The translations under genes were made by a program, and so were the position numbers. From Arthrobacter antibioticus (GTDB lineage: Bacteria; Actinomycetota; Actinomycetes; Actinomycetales; Micrococcaceae), in assembly GCF_030063205.1 (NCBI RefSeq), contig NZ_JASISQ010000002.1, positions 310,001 to 374,000 on the forward strand: a DNA stretch of 64,000 nucleotides, written 5' to 3'. This document shows, one piece after another, positions 7,289-16,906 of the stretch (position 1 is its first letter; each line of letters begins with the position of its first letter). The notes under the pieces were generated by a model. That model was not told where the DNA came from and made no database searches. It saw nothing but the letters and a program-made list of their open reading frames with translations.

Positions 7289-8809
7289 CTAGAAGCTTGA
7301 CGAGCTGCCAGAGCCAGAGAAGCTGCCGCCGCTGGATCCATAGCCTGTACTGCTGCCGGAACTGGCGTCGCTGCGTGCGGTATCGACGTTTCTTTGGGCT
7401 GTGATGTAGCCGCTGTTGAAGGAATGCACTGAATAGAAACTGTTCCAGCCGTAGATGGAGCCAAAGATGGTGGCTTGAGACATGCTGATGTCATCTCGGC
7501 GGCTGCGCTCCATGGCAGCACGCATTTTTTCCTTCTCGGAACTGGTTTTTGCGTACTTACCGATCATCAGCTCCGAATGTTGTTGCAGTAGCACCGTCAG
7601 CTCCGCGCGCATTTCTTTGAGACGGTCCAACGCCGCTTCGGGGGAGATGAGTCTTGATTGGAAATCTCCACCAAGCTGTTCAAGATCATGAGATCTCTGG
7701 GCGTGTAGTGACGCCAGTGCCTCTGTTGTTGCCAAACCCTGCGCTTCAGGTTGGGCGATCAATGCAGTGAGTTGCTCCATATCATCCATCAAGGGCCGTA
7801 CTTGCCGCTCCCAGGCGCTTTCCCAGCCGGAATACCTGTTCAGGAGAGTGTTGGTATCAGCAATCACATCGTCCAAGTTATCCAGTTCCTGCGCAAGTTC
7901 GGCATAGCGGGCCACGATCTTGACGTTGCGGCCCTTCGACATGTCCTTATCAGTGAAGGAATGGACACGTTGATTCAGTTCGCCGGCTTCGTGATAACGC
8001 GTGCTGAAAGTGCGGTATTTTTCCAGCACCAGTGAGCCGTATGTGGAGGACTCCGGAATAGTTTTAGCATTGAGCTCCGTGACATCCAGGGCCAGACTGA
8101 CACTGGAAAAAGCGGCATCACCGCGTTTAAGATGCTCGCCAGCCTTCTTCCGGTTATTCCGGCGAATGATCAGCACAGTGCCAAAGCCCAGAGCCGCAAG
8201 ACCACCTGTGACGCTTGCGGTGATGATGAATGCTGCCGATAGATACCAGGGCTGGTTGATCAGCGAAGCACCCTTCTTGACGCCAGCAATGGTGCCGTCG
8301 GTCCACTGGGCTTCACGGAAAAGCTCTTTGGAAGCTTGCTGGATTGACTCCTGTTTACCCAGTGAAACTTTGCGGTCTTCACCCATGTAGGTGCCTACCT
8401 GGCGACCAGCAGGATCAAAAGCAAAAATAAAAAGCCCGTCAGCCCATTTTTGTCCGTCAGCGGTGATCCATTCCGGGTGTTTCTCACGGGCGAACTGCAA
8501 GACTTTTTCGTTGAAGTTGTCGCTTCGAGCGCCATTGCGGGTGTAAATCACCACCGTGGTGGGCTCGTGGAATTTAATCTGCTCCAGCGCTGTCATCAGC
8601 TGCGGGAGGTATAAAACTCCTGCGGTGTCTTCAACCACAATGTCAGTGGCAGTGACCTGCGTAGGCGCCGGTGCGCTGCCCGCGCTGCCCGCGCTGCCCG
8701 CGCTGCCCGCCGGTGCAATGCCCGCGGGTGCGCTGCCCGCGGTGGCGGCCGGGACAATGCCCAAGAGGGCCATAAGCATGAGGGCAAGAATCCCCAGAAT
8801 CTTCTTCAT
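7289..8809 (-). CDS. Secreted/membrane TPM-like protein (DUF5129-like)
   Basis: A 506-residue envelope protein. An N-terminal signal peptide (MKKILGILALMLMALLGIVP) is followed by a Gly-Ser-Ala repeat linker encoded by four copies of the 9-bp unit GCGCTGCCC (8673-8708). Then comes a TPM-like extracytoplasmic domain (about 50-180), one membrane helix near 195-220 with the basic stop RRNNRKK, and a long helical cytoplasmic region. It ends in a Ser/Gly-rich tail. This order matches the DUF5129 family of Micrococcales, whose function is unknown. I start it at the ATG at 8809 rather than 8824 because that begins the signal peptide properly. Confidence 0.75.
   Translation of the reverse strand: MKKILGILALMLMALLGIVPAATAGSAPAGIAPAGSAGSAGSAGSAPAPTQVTATDIVVEDTAGVLYLPQLMTALEQIKFHEPTTVVIYTRNGARSDNFNEKVLQFAREKHPEWITADGQKWADGLFIFAFDPAGRQVGTYMGEDRKVSLGKQESIQQASKELFREAQWTDGTIAGVKKGASLINQPWYLSAAFIITASVTGGLAALGFGTVLIIRRNNRKKAGEHLKRGDAAFSSVSLALDVTELNAKTIPESSTYGSLVLEKYRTFSTRYHEAGELNQRVHSFTDKDMSKGRNVKIVARYAELAQELDNLDDVIADTNTLLNRYSGWESAWERQVRPLMDDMEQLTALIAQPEAQGLATTEALASLHAQRSHDLEQLGGDFQSRLISPEAALDRLKEMRAELTVLLQQHSELMIGKYAKTSSEKEKMRAAMERSRRDDISMSQATIFGSIYGWNSFYSVHSFNSGYITAQRNVDTARSDASSGSSTGYGSSGGSFSGSGSSSSF
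8673..8708. repeat. 9-bp tandem repeat inside a coding sequence
   Basis: Four exact head-to-tail copies of GCGCTGCCC. Read on the minus strand they encode a Gly-Ser-Ala linker of the DUF5129-like protein. The unit is a multiple of three, so copy-number changes keep the frame. Confidence 0.9.
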
Positions 8810-8987
8810 AGGTTCAGCCCACACTGTGCCGGTCCAAAGCGCAAGTCCCTACCACGACAGCTCCACACCATGAGGGCGCAACCAAAACGTTGGCAGGGCG
8901 TTCACGCTGTGTTTAGAACTTCCCACCCGGCTGGTTTTTTACCCATGCCACGGTGGCAGCACCGAACAATGACAAAGAAAGTCACCG

Positions 8988-11042
8988 ATGAACGCAACGA
9001 AGATGTTTTTGCCCATGCTCGGCCACACCAGGGGTAAGCGAAGCGCTGTTACGTGCAGCTTGAAGTGTGACAACGCCTGCTCCAAGGCCGTTTGCAACAC
9101 TTCAACGAACAGTTATTTCCGCGATATCGCCTCCTTGGCCTTAACCCGACGGACGGCGCTGGGACTGGGGCTAGCCGGAGCCTTGAGTGCCGCCGTCGTA
9201 CTTACCGGCTGCGGAACCGAGGCCGGCAGCGGGACTTCGGGTCCTACTGCCTCCGGCAAACTGGAGTTCACCCCCATCAAGGCCGTGGACGCCGCCGTGG
9301 ATAGGTTCGACGTGCCGACTGGCTTCGGCTGGGCACCCATAGTGCGTTGGGGAGACCCGTTATTTACGGACACACCCGACTTCGATTTTGCCGCCCAGAC
9401 GCCGGACGCGCAGGCGGGTCAGTTTGGCTACAACAATGACTACTTGGAGATTTTGCGCCAACCCGATGGCAAAAAGGGTTTGTTGGTGTGTAACCACGAG
9501 TACGTTAATCCATCGATCATGTTCCCAGCGGCACCGGTGGATGAGGCCGAGACCGTTGCGCGTCGCAGTATTTTCCGCAACGCCGTGGGCATGAGCGTGG
9601 TGGAGTTGGAACGGGCCAAGAGGGGTACGCCGTGGAGCTATGTGCGCGGTGGGAAGTTGAACAGGCGTGTCACTGTGGATACAAAATTTGAGCTGACGGG
9701 CCCGGTTGCCGGATCGGATCTTGTCAAGACAGCGGCAGATCCGGAAGGTCGATTCGTGTTGGGCACACTGGGGAACTGCGCTGGCGGTACAACCCCGTGG
9801 GGCACAATTCTCTCCGGTGAAGAGAACTTCAACGGATTCTTCCGCACGAACGGCAGTTCGGCGCAGGACCGCCGCTACGGGTTGGAAGATGAAGAAACCA
9901 AGATGGGCTGGGAGCTCGATGACCCGCGCTTTGACGCACGCGGGGAGGACCACCGCAACGAGCCAAACCGCTTCGGTTACATTGTTGAAATTGATCCGGA
10001 AGACCCAAACTCCGTTCCTAAGAAACACAGCAGTTTGGGGCGTTTCAAGCACGAAGGTGCCAATGTGATCGTTGCCGATAATGGCAGGGTGGTTGCCTAC
10101 TCGGGAGACGATGAGCGCTTTGACTACCTGTACAAATTCGTTTCCAAGAACAAATATAAAAAGGGCGACAAGGCACACAATATGACCCTGCTCGCCGAGG
10201 GGGACCTGTACGTGGCCCAGTTCGCTGGCAGTGCTGAGTCGGAGATTGACGGGACAGGCAAGCTACCGGCGGATGGCAATTTTGATGGCACCGGAAAGTG
10301 GCTTCCTCTGGTTGTTGGTGGAAAGAGTGCCATCAGCAGCATGGGTGTGCAGGAAGTATTGGTCTACACTCGGCTTGCCGCTGACATTGCCGGTGCCACC
10401 AAAATGGACCGTTGTGAAGATGTGGAGCCGAGCCTAAAGACAGGCAAGGTCTATGTGGCCTGCACCAATAACTCCAAGCGCGGCGTGGAAAAGGGTGCAA
10501 AGGCTGATGAGGCTAACCCGCGTACCGAAAACCGGGACGGGCACGTCATTGAAATCACCGAAAAGGGTGATGACGCCACGGCTACGGCCTTCAACTGGAA
10601 TATCCTCCTGCTGTGTGGCGATCCGGCTAAGAACACCAGCGCCTACTTCGGCGGGTTCCCGGTGGATCAGGTCAGCCCCATTTCCTGCCCTGACAACCTG
10701 GCCTTTGATGCGGCAGGGAATCTCTGGATATCCACGGATGGTGCACCTTCGGTGATTGGTTACAACGACGGACTGTTCAAGGTGGGGCTGGAGGGCAGCA
10801 ACCGCGGCAACGTCCAGCAGTTCGCTTCCATGCCGCGGGAAGCGGAAACCTGTGGGCCCATCATCCACGAGGAGGAATCGATGGTTTACGTTGCGGTCCA
10901 ACACCCGGGTGAGGACGGCGATTACGGTGCACCGACCTCCATGTTCCCCGACTTTGTGGCCGCTGGAGCCTCGCCGGCCGCCGGTCAGGTCAGCGGACCC
11001 CGGCCCTCAGTGGTGCAGATTTTCTTGGAGGGCGCCAAGTAA
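8988..11042 (+). CDS. PhoX-family (DUF839) phosphatase, Tat-exported lipoprotein
   Basis: A 684-residue protein of the PhoX/DUF839 family, in which characterised members are Ca/Fe-dependent alkaline phosphatases that release phosphate outside the cell. It has a twin-arginine motif at Arg54-Arg55 (LTRRTALGLGLAG), a hydrophobic stretch, and the lipobox VLTGC with Cys75, so the mature form is a lipoprotein. The unusually long pre-Tat region carries four cysteines (23, 27, 31, 36), as in related actinobacterial members. Family features visible downstream include CNHEYVNP, the LGTLGNCAGGTTPWGT loop and SGEENFN. It is monocistronic and ends at a strong hairpin. Confidence 0.9.
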   Translation: MNATKMFLPMLGHTRGKRSAVTCSLKCDNACSKAVCNTSTNSYFRDIASLALTRRTALGLGLAGALSAAVVLTGCGTEAGSGTSGPTASGKLEFTPIKAVDAAVDRFDVPTGFGWAPIVRWGDPLFTDTPDFDFAAQTPDAQAGQFGYNNDYLEILRQPDGKKGLLVCNHEYVNPSIMFPAAPVDEAETVARRSIFRNAVGMSVVELERAKRGTPWSYVRGGKLNRRVTVDTKFELTGPVAGSDLVKTAADPEGRFVLGTLGNCAGGTTPWGTILSGEENFNGFFRTNGSSAQDRRYGLEDEETKMGWELDDPRFDARGEDHRNEPNRFGYIVEIDPEDPNSVPKKHSSLGRFKHEGANVIVADNGRVVAYSGDDERFDYLYKFVSKNKYKKGDKAHNMTLLAEGDLYVAQFAGSAESEIDGTGKLPADGNFDGTGKWLPLVVGGKSAISSMGVQEVLVYTRLAADIAGATKMDRCEDVEPSLKTGKVYVACTNNSKRGVEKGAKADEANPRTENRDGHVIEITEKGDDATATAFNWNILLLCGDPAKNTSAYFGGFPVDQVSPISCPDNLAFDAAGNLWISTDGAPSVIGYNDGLFKVGLEGSNRGNVQQFASMPREAETCGPIIHEEESMVYVAVQHPGEDGDYGAPTSMFPDFVAAGASPAAGQVSGPRPSVVQIFLEGAK

Positions 11043-11075
11043 GTACGACGGCGTCACTTGCCTTCTCAGCGTTGG

Positions 11076-11147
11076 CCCAAGCAGCCGCCGTGCGTAGGAC
11101 CGCGGCGGCTGCTTGGGGCGGCTGCTTGGGGCGGCGTTGCTTGGGGC
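11076..11147 (+). terminator. Long hairpin with tandemly repeated right arm
   Basis: CCCAAGCAGCCGCCG (11076-11090) pairs perfectly with CGGCGGCTGCTTGGG (11103-11117) around a 12-nt loop, just after the PhoX gene. The right arm is then repeated: GGCTGCTTGGGGC occurs at 11107 and 11120, and a longer variant at 11133. No clean T-tract follows, so it may act as a bidirectional hairpin end between this gene and the convergent FUSC gene. Confidence 0.7.
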
Positions 11148-11177
11148 GCGGCCAGCGCTCCTTGGGACTGTGCGCTT

Positions 11178-12122
11178 CTAGCCAGGGGTTGCTTCGCGTC
11201 GGGATTCCCAGTGCCGGAGCAACAACGCGATCAGCACCGCCACAATTATTCCCATCACAGTGAAAATGACACGCTCAATAGTCAACTCAAACCCGCGGTC
11301 CACATCCCCGAGGGAAGCGAAGATCAAAAGCATAGGCGTCAGAGCCAAGGCCTGCATGAGGTAAGCACCGCCCATGGAATACCAAACCAAGAAAAATAAG
11401 CACGCCACGGCCACAATGCCAGCTCCCCAAACAGGCAAGAAAACCACGGCAAGCAGCGCAATCACGGCCCCTAGAGCGGTTCCAATGAGTCGCCCGTTGA
11501 GAGTCTCTCGGCGCTGGTTTGGCAACGGCCGCAAGGCCATCAGGACTGTGACAGCAATCCAGTAGCCGTGGGGAACGTTGTTAGCTAGGGTCCAAAACAT
11601 GATCGCTGCGCACAACAAACCCACAGCGATGCCGTGCTCCCAAGCAACACGTTTCTCCACAGGAAGAGTTGGGGCCTGGAATTTCAGCAGCCTGGTGATG
11701 AAAGCGCCTACCAAACCACCAGCGAGAATCCACAGAATCGTTGACCACCAGCTGAGATCGATGGGGCCAGGACCAAAAAGGATCACCATGACTGGGGTTA
11801 GGGAGAGTAGCCCAGCGGAGCGTTGGTTAGCGGCGGCAAATAAGATTGCGGAGACAAACATGAGTAGCGCAATGGCCCACGGCGTTGAACCTGCCAAGGT
11901 TGCCAACCCGCCAAGCGCGGCACCCAGAGCTACCAGGACCACGGCTTGGCGCGGACGGCTTACGGGGGTGACAGCCATTCCCAGCCCCATGGCCAAGCCG
12001 AATCCCATACTGGCTGAGACCCCTGCCAGGATGCTTACCAGGGCGGAGGGAATCAGGATTGCAACTAAGAGCTTCAGCGTTGTGGGCAGGGTTCCCGGTT
12101 GTGGACGGCTAAAAATTACCAT
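11178..12122 (-). CDS. FUSC-family membrane protein (aromatic-acid-exporter-like)
   Basis: A 314-residue integral membrane protein with about ten helices arranged as two similar halves. The second half carries the FUSC_2-type signature around NVPHGYWIAVTVLMALRP followed by RRETLNGRLIGTALGAVIA. Members are linked to export of fusaric acid and other aromatic carboxylates, but most actinobacterial ones are uncharacterised. It lies 48 bp downstream of the sugC-like ATPase gene on the same strand and may be read from that operon. A role in sugar uptake is not implied. Confidence 0.85.
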   Translation of the reverse strand: MVIFSRPQPGTLPTTLKLLVAILIPSALVSILAGVSASMGFGLAMGLGMAVTPVSRPRQAVVLVALGAALGGLATLAGSTPWAIALLMFVSAILFAAANQRSAGLLSLTPVMVILFGPGPIDLSWWSTILWILAGGLVGAFITRLLKFQAPTLPVEKRVAWEHGIAVGLLCAAIMFWTLANNVPHGYWIAVTVLMALRPLPNQRRETLNGRLIGTALGAVIALLAVVFLPVWGAGIVAVACLFFLVWYSMGGAYLMQALALTPMLLIFASLGDVDRGFELTIERVIFTVMGIIVAVLIALLLRHWESRREATPG

Positions 12123-12170
12123 AACGGCGTTCCTGTAGGCGGGGTTTTGAGCTGGTCTGCTTGCTTTGCC

Positions 12171-13415
12171 TCACGCCTCCTGCCGGGCAGAATCGATTTC
12201 CTCGGCCCGTTCAGCGTTGGCTTCTTCCGTAAGACGGGCGCCTTCCTCGGCATCACGGGTCAGGTTTTCACCCGTTTTGGGATCGAAGAGATGTAACCGG
12301 CGCGTGTCCAGCCACAGTTCCGCCGGACGCCCGCCACGAATCTTACTGGCGGCATCAAGGGTCACCACCACTTGCGGACGTAGTTCGTCAGCGTCCATAT
12401 CGCGTGCCAGGCTGTCAAGCATTTCCCTGACTTCTGGGGCCGGATCGAAATGAATGTAGCCATATTGTTCATTGCCCAACCACTCGGTGTGGGTTAGTTC
12501 GGCAGTGAAAGTGGAGCCGTGGTGTAACTTATGCTCCTCTACTAGTGAAGCGTCCTCGAAGAACTCGGGGCGCACCCCCACCAACAACACAGGCAAATCC
12601 TTGCCTTTAGCTGCCTTCTCAGGAGAGATTTCAATTTCCCCGAGGGCAGTTTTTAGCATGTTCCCTTCGAGGCTGGCAGGCAGGAAGTTCATGGAAGGTG
12701 AGCCGATGAACCCGGCAACGAACAAGTTGATGGGCTGTTCATAGAGCTCGCGAGGAGAAGCTATCTGTTGCAGCTCACCCTTCTTCAGCACAGCAACCCT
12801 GTCACCGAGGGTCATGGCCTCGGTTTGATCGTGGGTGACATAAACCGAAGTTGTTGCCAACCGGCGCTGCATCTGAGAGATTTCAGAGCGCATTTGTCCA
12901 CGTAACTTGGCATCCAAGTTGGACAGTGGCTCATCGAAGAGAAACGCATCCGCCTGCCGGACTATGGCCCTGCCCATGGCGACTCGCTGACGTTGACCAC
13001 CGGAAAGGTTAGCTGGTTTACGCTGCAGATGGTCGGTGAGCTCCAGCATTTTTGCTGCGTCGTTAACCAAGCGCTGAACGTCATCTTCGCTGTGCTTGTT
13101 TTTAGCCAAACGCAACGGGAACGCGATGTTCTCAAAAACTGTCAGGTGCGGGTACAGGGCATAGTTTTGAAAGACCATGGCCAGGTTGCGGTCTCGGGGA
13201 GCCTTGTCATTTGAGAGTTTCCCGTCAATGAGCAGTTCTCCGGAGGTGATGTCTTCCAGCCCCACGATCATGCGCAGGATGGTGGATTTTCCACAGCCGG
13301 AGGGACCCACCAAGATGACAAATTCGCCGTCGGCGATGTCGATGCTGACATCGTTCACTGCAGGAAAACCGTCCCCGTACTTTTTAACGATGTTGTTGAG
13401 GGTGATAGCTGCCAT
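12171..13415 (-). CDS. sugC: Sugar ABC importer ATPase (MsmK/UgpC/SugC type)
   Basis: A 414-residue ATPase that powers the importer encoded just upstream. Walker A is GPSGCGKST (about residues 37-45), the signature [15 protein letters not shown] is near 138-152, and Walker [13 protein letters not shown] near 158-169, with the switch His in [15 protein letters not shown]. The C-terminal TOBE/regulatory part is present and ends in a long Glu/Ala-rich tail. Members can serve several sugar importers. It is separated by 31 bp from the permease gene. The symbol is by analogy with LpqY-SugABC; the sugar is inferred. Confidence 0.9.
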   Translation of the reverse strand: MAAITLNNIVKKYGDGFPAVNDVSIDIADGEFVILVGPSGCGKSTILRMIVGLEDITSGELLIDGKLSNDKAPRDRNLAMVFQNYALYPHLTVFENIAFPLRLAKNKHSEDDVQRLVNDAAKMLELTDHLQRKPANLSGGQRQRVAMGRAIVRQADAFLFDEPLSNLDAKLRGQMRSEISQMQRRLATTSVYVTHDQTEAMTLGDRVAVLKKGELQQIASPRELYEQPINLFVAGFIGSPSMNFLPASLEGNMLKTALGEIEISPEKAAKGKDLPVLLVGVRPEFFEDASLVEEHKLHHGSTFTAELTHTEWLGNEQYGYIHFDPAPEVREMLDSLARDMDADELRPQVVVTLDAASKIRGGRPAELWLDTRRLHLFDPKTGENLTRDAEEGARLTEEANAERAEEIDSARQEA

Positions 13416-13446
13416 GCTCGCGATCCTATTCTGTGAGTAAGGGTAT

Positions 13447-14289
13447 TCAGCCCTTGACGGCGCCCTGGGTCAAGCCTGAGACAATCTGGCGCTGGAAAAG
13501 CAGAACCAGCAGGACCACGGGAATGGTGACAATGATTGCTGCGGCGGAGATGGCACCGGTGGGCGCCTCAAATTGGGAGGCACCGGTGAAGAACGCCAGT
13601 GCTGCCGGCACTGTGCGCGCTGTTTCGGTGGAGGTGAGGGAAATGCCGTAAACAAAGTCATTCCAGGCGATGAAAAAAGCGATGATCGCCGTGGTGAAGA
13701 CCCCGGGTGCGGCAAGCGGAACTATTGCTTTGCGGAAGGCCTGCCAGGTAGTGGCGCCGTCCACTTGGGCTGCCTGCTCCAGTTCCCAGGGGATCTGGCG
13801 GAAGAATGCGGCCAGGGTCCAGATGGAAATGGGAAGTGTAAGGGATAGATAAGGGATGATCAGCCCCAGCCAGGTGTCGTACAAGCCAATGTTGCGCCAC
13901 AGGTTGAACAGCGGGGTGACGATGGAGATAACAGGGAAAATTGATACGGCGAGTGCGGTTGTCAGCACCACTTTTTTACCCGGGAAGTCCAGGCGGGCAA
14001 TGGCGTAGGCGCATAGGGTGGCCAGCACCACGGCGATGAATGTGGCAATGAGCGCGATGCCGATGGAGTTGCGCAACGCTGACAAGAATAGACCCTGGGC
14101 GTCGCCCACCAAGATCTGCTCGTAGTTCTCCAACGTCCCCGCGCCAGAGGACGGCAGGAACTTCCCTGAGGTGAGGTCGCTGGGTGCCTTGAAGGAGGTT
14201 GAAAGGATGGACGCTACCGGGAATAGCGCGTACAGCAGCACCAAGACGGTAATGACCGCCCAAATGACTTTTTGCTTTCCGCTTGTCAT
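13447..14289 (-). CDS. sugB: Sugar ABC importer permease (SugB/MalG-like)
   Basis: A 280-residue inner-membrane permease with six helices. The EAA loop that docks the ATPase is seen as [20 protein letters not shown], followed by IVPLAAPG. It pairs with the other permease to form the channel. It overlaps the upstream permease gene by 4 bp and is followed by the ATPase gene, a single operon. The gene order (binding protein, two permeases, ATPase) and the type of binding protein point to an LpqY-SugABC-like trehalose or related disaccharide importer. Confidence 0.88.
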   Translation of the reverse strand: MTSGKQKVIWAVITVLVLLYALFPVASILSTSFKAPSDLTSGKFLPSSGAGTLENYEQILVGDAQGLFLSALRNSIGIALIATFIAVVLATLCAYAIARLDFPGKKVVLTTALAVSIFPVISIVTPLFNLWRNIGLYDTWLGLIIPYLSLTLPISIWTLAAFFRQIPWELEQAAQVDGATTWQAFRKAIVPLAAPGVFTTAIIAFFIAWNDFVYGISLTSTETARTVPAALAFFTGASQFEAPTGAISAAAIIVTIPVVLLVLLFQRQIVSGLTQGAVKG

Positions 14290-15257
14290 GATTTACCTCC
14301 CTGCGATCCGGCGAGATCCACTTTGAAGAGTTTGATGGCCACAAAACAAATGATCAGCACACACACGAACAGCAATACCGAGATAGCAGAACCGAGACCT
14401 ATCTCCAGACGCGAAATAGAGGTGCGGTAGGCCAGCAGGGAGAGCACTTCGGTGCCGTGGGCGCCGTTGGTCATAATGAAGACGTTGTCAAAGATCCGGA
14501 AGGCATCCAGGGTTCGGAACAATACGGCCACCATGATGGCAGCCTTCATGTTAGGCACAATCACCTTGCGCATCCGTTCCCACCAGGTGGCGCCATCCAC
14601 TTCTGCGGCTTCGGTAAGCTCACCGGGTACTTGGGCCAGCCCCGCCAGCAAGAGCAGGGAAATAAAGGGGGTGGTTTTCCAAATCTCCGATGCCATGATG
14701 ACAAAGAGTGAGGGCCAGAACTCGGCGAACCAGTTCAAGTCCGTACTGATGCCAGGTATCCAACCAAACCAATGGTTGATGTAACCGGAGTTGATATCGA
14801 AGGCGTAGAACCAGGCGTAAGCGGAAACCACAGTGATGATGCCATAAGGGACCAAAATTGCTGTGCGCAGCAACCCTCGGAGGGACTTGATGGCCTTGTC
14901 CATCACCAACGCCAAAGCGAAACCCAGAATCAGTTCAATAATGACTGTGACAATCGTGATGATGACTGTAACGCCTAAGTCTCGCCACCACACCGGATCT
15001 GACAGGACAGTGATGTAGTTGGCGAACCAGATGAACGCTTTGTCATCGGGTGCGGTCAACCGCAGGGAGAACAGCGAATCCCAGAACGCCTGAAGGATGG
15101 GGTAGAGGGTCACGGCCAGCATCACGATGAAGGCCGGACCGGCAAGATACCAGCCCAGTCTGCGTTCGGATTTGGCCCGGTCACTAAGATTGGCCCGGCG
15201 GCGCTGGCTTTTTACTGGGGCGCCAGCCCTGGACTCCTTGATTGAGGTGGTGCTCAC
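14286..15257 (-). CDS. sugA: Sugar ABC importer permease (SugA/MalF-like)
   Basis: A 323-residue permease with a basic cytoplasmic N-terminus, six core helices and the ATPase-docking EAA loop ELTEAAEVDGATWWERMRKV followed by IVPNMKAA. SugA- and MalF-type proteins form one half of the translocation channel. Its start overlaps the 3' end of the binding-protein gene by 4 bp, and its stop overlaps the next permease by 4 bp, showing tight translational coupling. The substrate is inferred from the binding protein. Confidence 0.88.
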   Translation of the reverse strand: MSTTSIKESRAGAPVKSQRRRANLSDRAKSERRLGWYLAGPAFIVMLAVTLYPILQAFWDSLFSLRLTAPDDKAFIWFANYITVLSDPVWWRDLGVTVIITIVTVIIELILGFALALVMDKAIKSLRGLLRTAILVPYGIITVVSAYAWFYAFDINSGYINHWFGWIPGISTDLNWFAEFWPSLFVIMASEIWKTTPFISLLLLAGLAQVPGELTEAAEVDGATWWERMRKVIVPNMKAAIMVAVLFRTLDAFRIFDNVFIMTNGAHGTEVLSLLAYRTSISRLEIGLGSAISVLLFVCVLIICFVAIKLFKVDLAGSQGGKS

Positions 15258-16585
15258 AGCAGCCTGTCCCCTCTAAGTACGGCAAGGATGAAATCTTGCG
15301 ATTCCTGCGGTGTGGTTTTGGGATCCACCGACGCCGGTGGTGTCCAACGCTGCTGCAGTCCGGTGGAGATCTCGTTGTAGAACGGGGTCTGCGGCCGGGG
15401 TGCGGCGAGCTTGAGTGATTCACGGATGGTGGTGGCCATCGGGAACTGCTTTTCTACCCGCGGATCATCGTAAGCGGTGGAATTTGAGGGAGGGTTTCCA
15501 TTGGTCACAAAGTACGTGGCCTGATTCTTGGGTGAGGTGATGCACTCGATCGCCTTGTAAGCGAGTTCCTTGTTTTGAGAGTGGGAGCCAACTCCTAAGT
15601 TGATGCCACCCAGCGGAGGCGCGGTGTCCTTGTCCGTATCCACTCGTGGATATAAGGCCCAGCCAACGTCATCAAGGACGTCCTGTTTAACGCTTCCGGC
15701 TTTCACCGCCGCATTGGTGGCCGGCCAGACAAAGGGGTAATTGACCATGAACGAGCCCTTGTCCCCTTGAAAAAGGATCATGGAATCATTTTCCGTAGAG
15801 GTGGGAAGCCCGGGACCAGCCAGGTTCTTCTTACCTATAGCGCCGATGATGGTTGCAGCCTGCTCACCTGCCGGGGTGGTCAGGCCCAATTTGATCTCAT
15901 CAGCTTTGGCTCCGGGGTTGAGCAGGATGTGCCCGCCCGCGGATTCGATTAAGGCGTTGATCCAAACGGTCATGGATTCAGCCTGAGCGCCTTGGACACC
16001 CAGATACTTTTTCTCCTCGCCCGCTGCTTTCATGAGCTGTTCCCAGGTGACTGGCTTGGTCATATCCAGTCCGGCTGCTTTTGCAACGGACTTGCGGTAC
16101 CAGAGAATTTGGGTGTTGGCCCAGAACGGAACAGTGACAAGTTTTTTATCCCATGTGGCCCCTGCCAGGGCGCCATCGAGAACATTCTTGGAGGTCCGCT
16201 CAGCAACGTCCGCAGGGACTGGAGCCAGGAATCCGGGCTCAGCAAGTTCGGGAATGAACGGAGGGTCAATGCTCATGATGTCCAGGGATGAATCGCCTGC
16301 TGCCAGACGGCGGGCCAGCTGCTCGCGCTGTGCGGCTGCGTCCTTGGGGAGGAGGGAAGTTTCGATCTTGTAAGCGCCATTGGCGTCGGTGGTGCACACC
16401 GCAGCAAGGTCCGCTTGGCCGCCGTCGTCCGGGTTGATGTACCAGGTGAGGGTGGGGACGCCGTCGGAGGGGGTGCATCCGGGCAAGAGTATGGTGCCAA
16501 CTGCCAGCGCCGTAATCCAGGCCAAAGATCGAAGCCTTCGCCGTTTCCCGCCTGTACGATTCATGCCGGCACTGGTCCTTGGCAT
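15254..16585 (-). CDS. lpqY: Sugar-binding lipoprotein (LpqY-like) of ABC importer
   Basis: A 443-residue extracytoplasmic binding protein. The lipobox LLPGC with Cys37 follows a basic n-region. The mature protein shares landmarks with mycobacterial LpqY: EQLARRLAAGDSSLDIMSID, TNTQILWYR-like ANTQILWYRKSV, and WINALIESAGG, followed by VNYPFVWP. LpqY-SugABC recycles trehalose released during mycolate metabolism; here the ligand may be trehalose or another disaccharide. I chose the ATG at 16585 because GGGAGG stands 7 nt before it; longer in-frame starts lack a good site. It heads a four-gene operon, possibly five with the FUSC gene. Confidence 0.88.
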   Translation of the reverse strand: MPRTSAGMNRTGGKRRRLRSLAWITALAVGTILLPGCTPSDGVPTLTWYINPDDGGQADLAAVCTTDANGAYKIETSLLPKDAAAQREQLARRLAAGDSSLDIMSIDPPFIPELAEPGFLAPVPADVAERTSKNVLDGALAGATWDKKLVTVPFWANTQILWYRKSVAKAAGLDMTKPVTWEQLMKAAGEEKKYLGVQGAQAESMTVWINALIESAGGHILLNPGAKADEIKLGLTTPAGEQAATIIGAIGKKNLAGPGLPTSTENDSMILFQGDKGSFMVNYPFVWPATNAAVKAGSVKQDVLDDVGWALYPRVDTDKDTAPPLGGINLGVGSHSQNKELAYKAIECITSPKNQATYFVTNGNPPSNSTAYDDPRVEKQFPMATTIRESLKLAAPRPQTPFYNEISTGLQQRWTPPASVDPKTTPQESQDFILAVLRGDRLL

Positions 16586-16906
16586 ATTTACGTTCCCTCC
16601 CAACGTAGCCACCAGCCGGGTCCCTTACGCAAAGGCCCGGCCAGCTGTGATCTCCACCATAGTCGCGAGGGGTGCCCTTGGCTATGGGCAATTTGGGTGG
16701 CTATTTTCAGTCTTCCCAATGAATGCTCGACGTCGGAACTTTCCTTGGGCGCACGGGTCTTCTTGCGCTGGGGAAGGGTGAGTGGCAACAATGTGTCGTG
16801 TCTTGTTCGTTGGGCCAGTTCAAGCTGATGAGTTGGGTATTGACTGGGCGACCGCCACGCGTCCGGGGTAAGCCGAACCGGGCATCGAGTGAGAATTCAG
16901 GTCGAA
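16586..16906. other. Gene-free leader of the sugar importer operon
   Basis: About 320 bp between the importer operon and the 3' end of the HAAS membrane protein gene. It must hold the operon promoter. I see the ribosome binding site at 16596-16601 but no clear operator palindrome or coding frame. Confidence 0.5.

Noticed and set aside
9360-10178. 272-codon minus-strand frame inside the PhoX gene
   Set aside because: Antisense shadow with no domain and no ribosome binding site.
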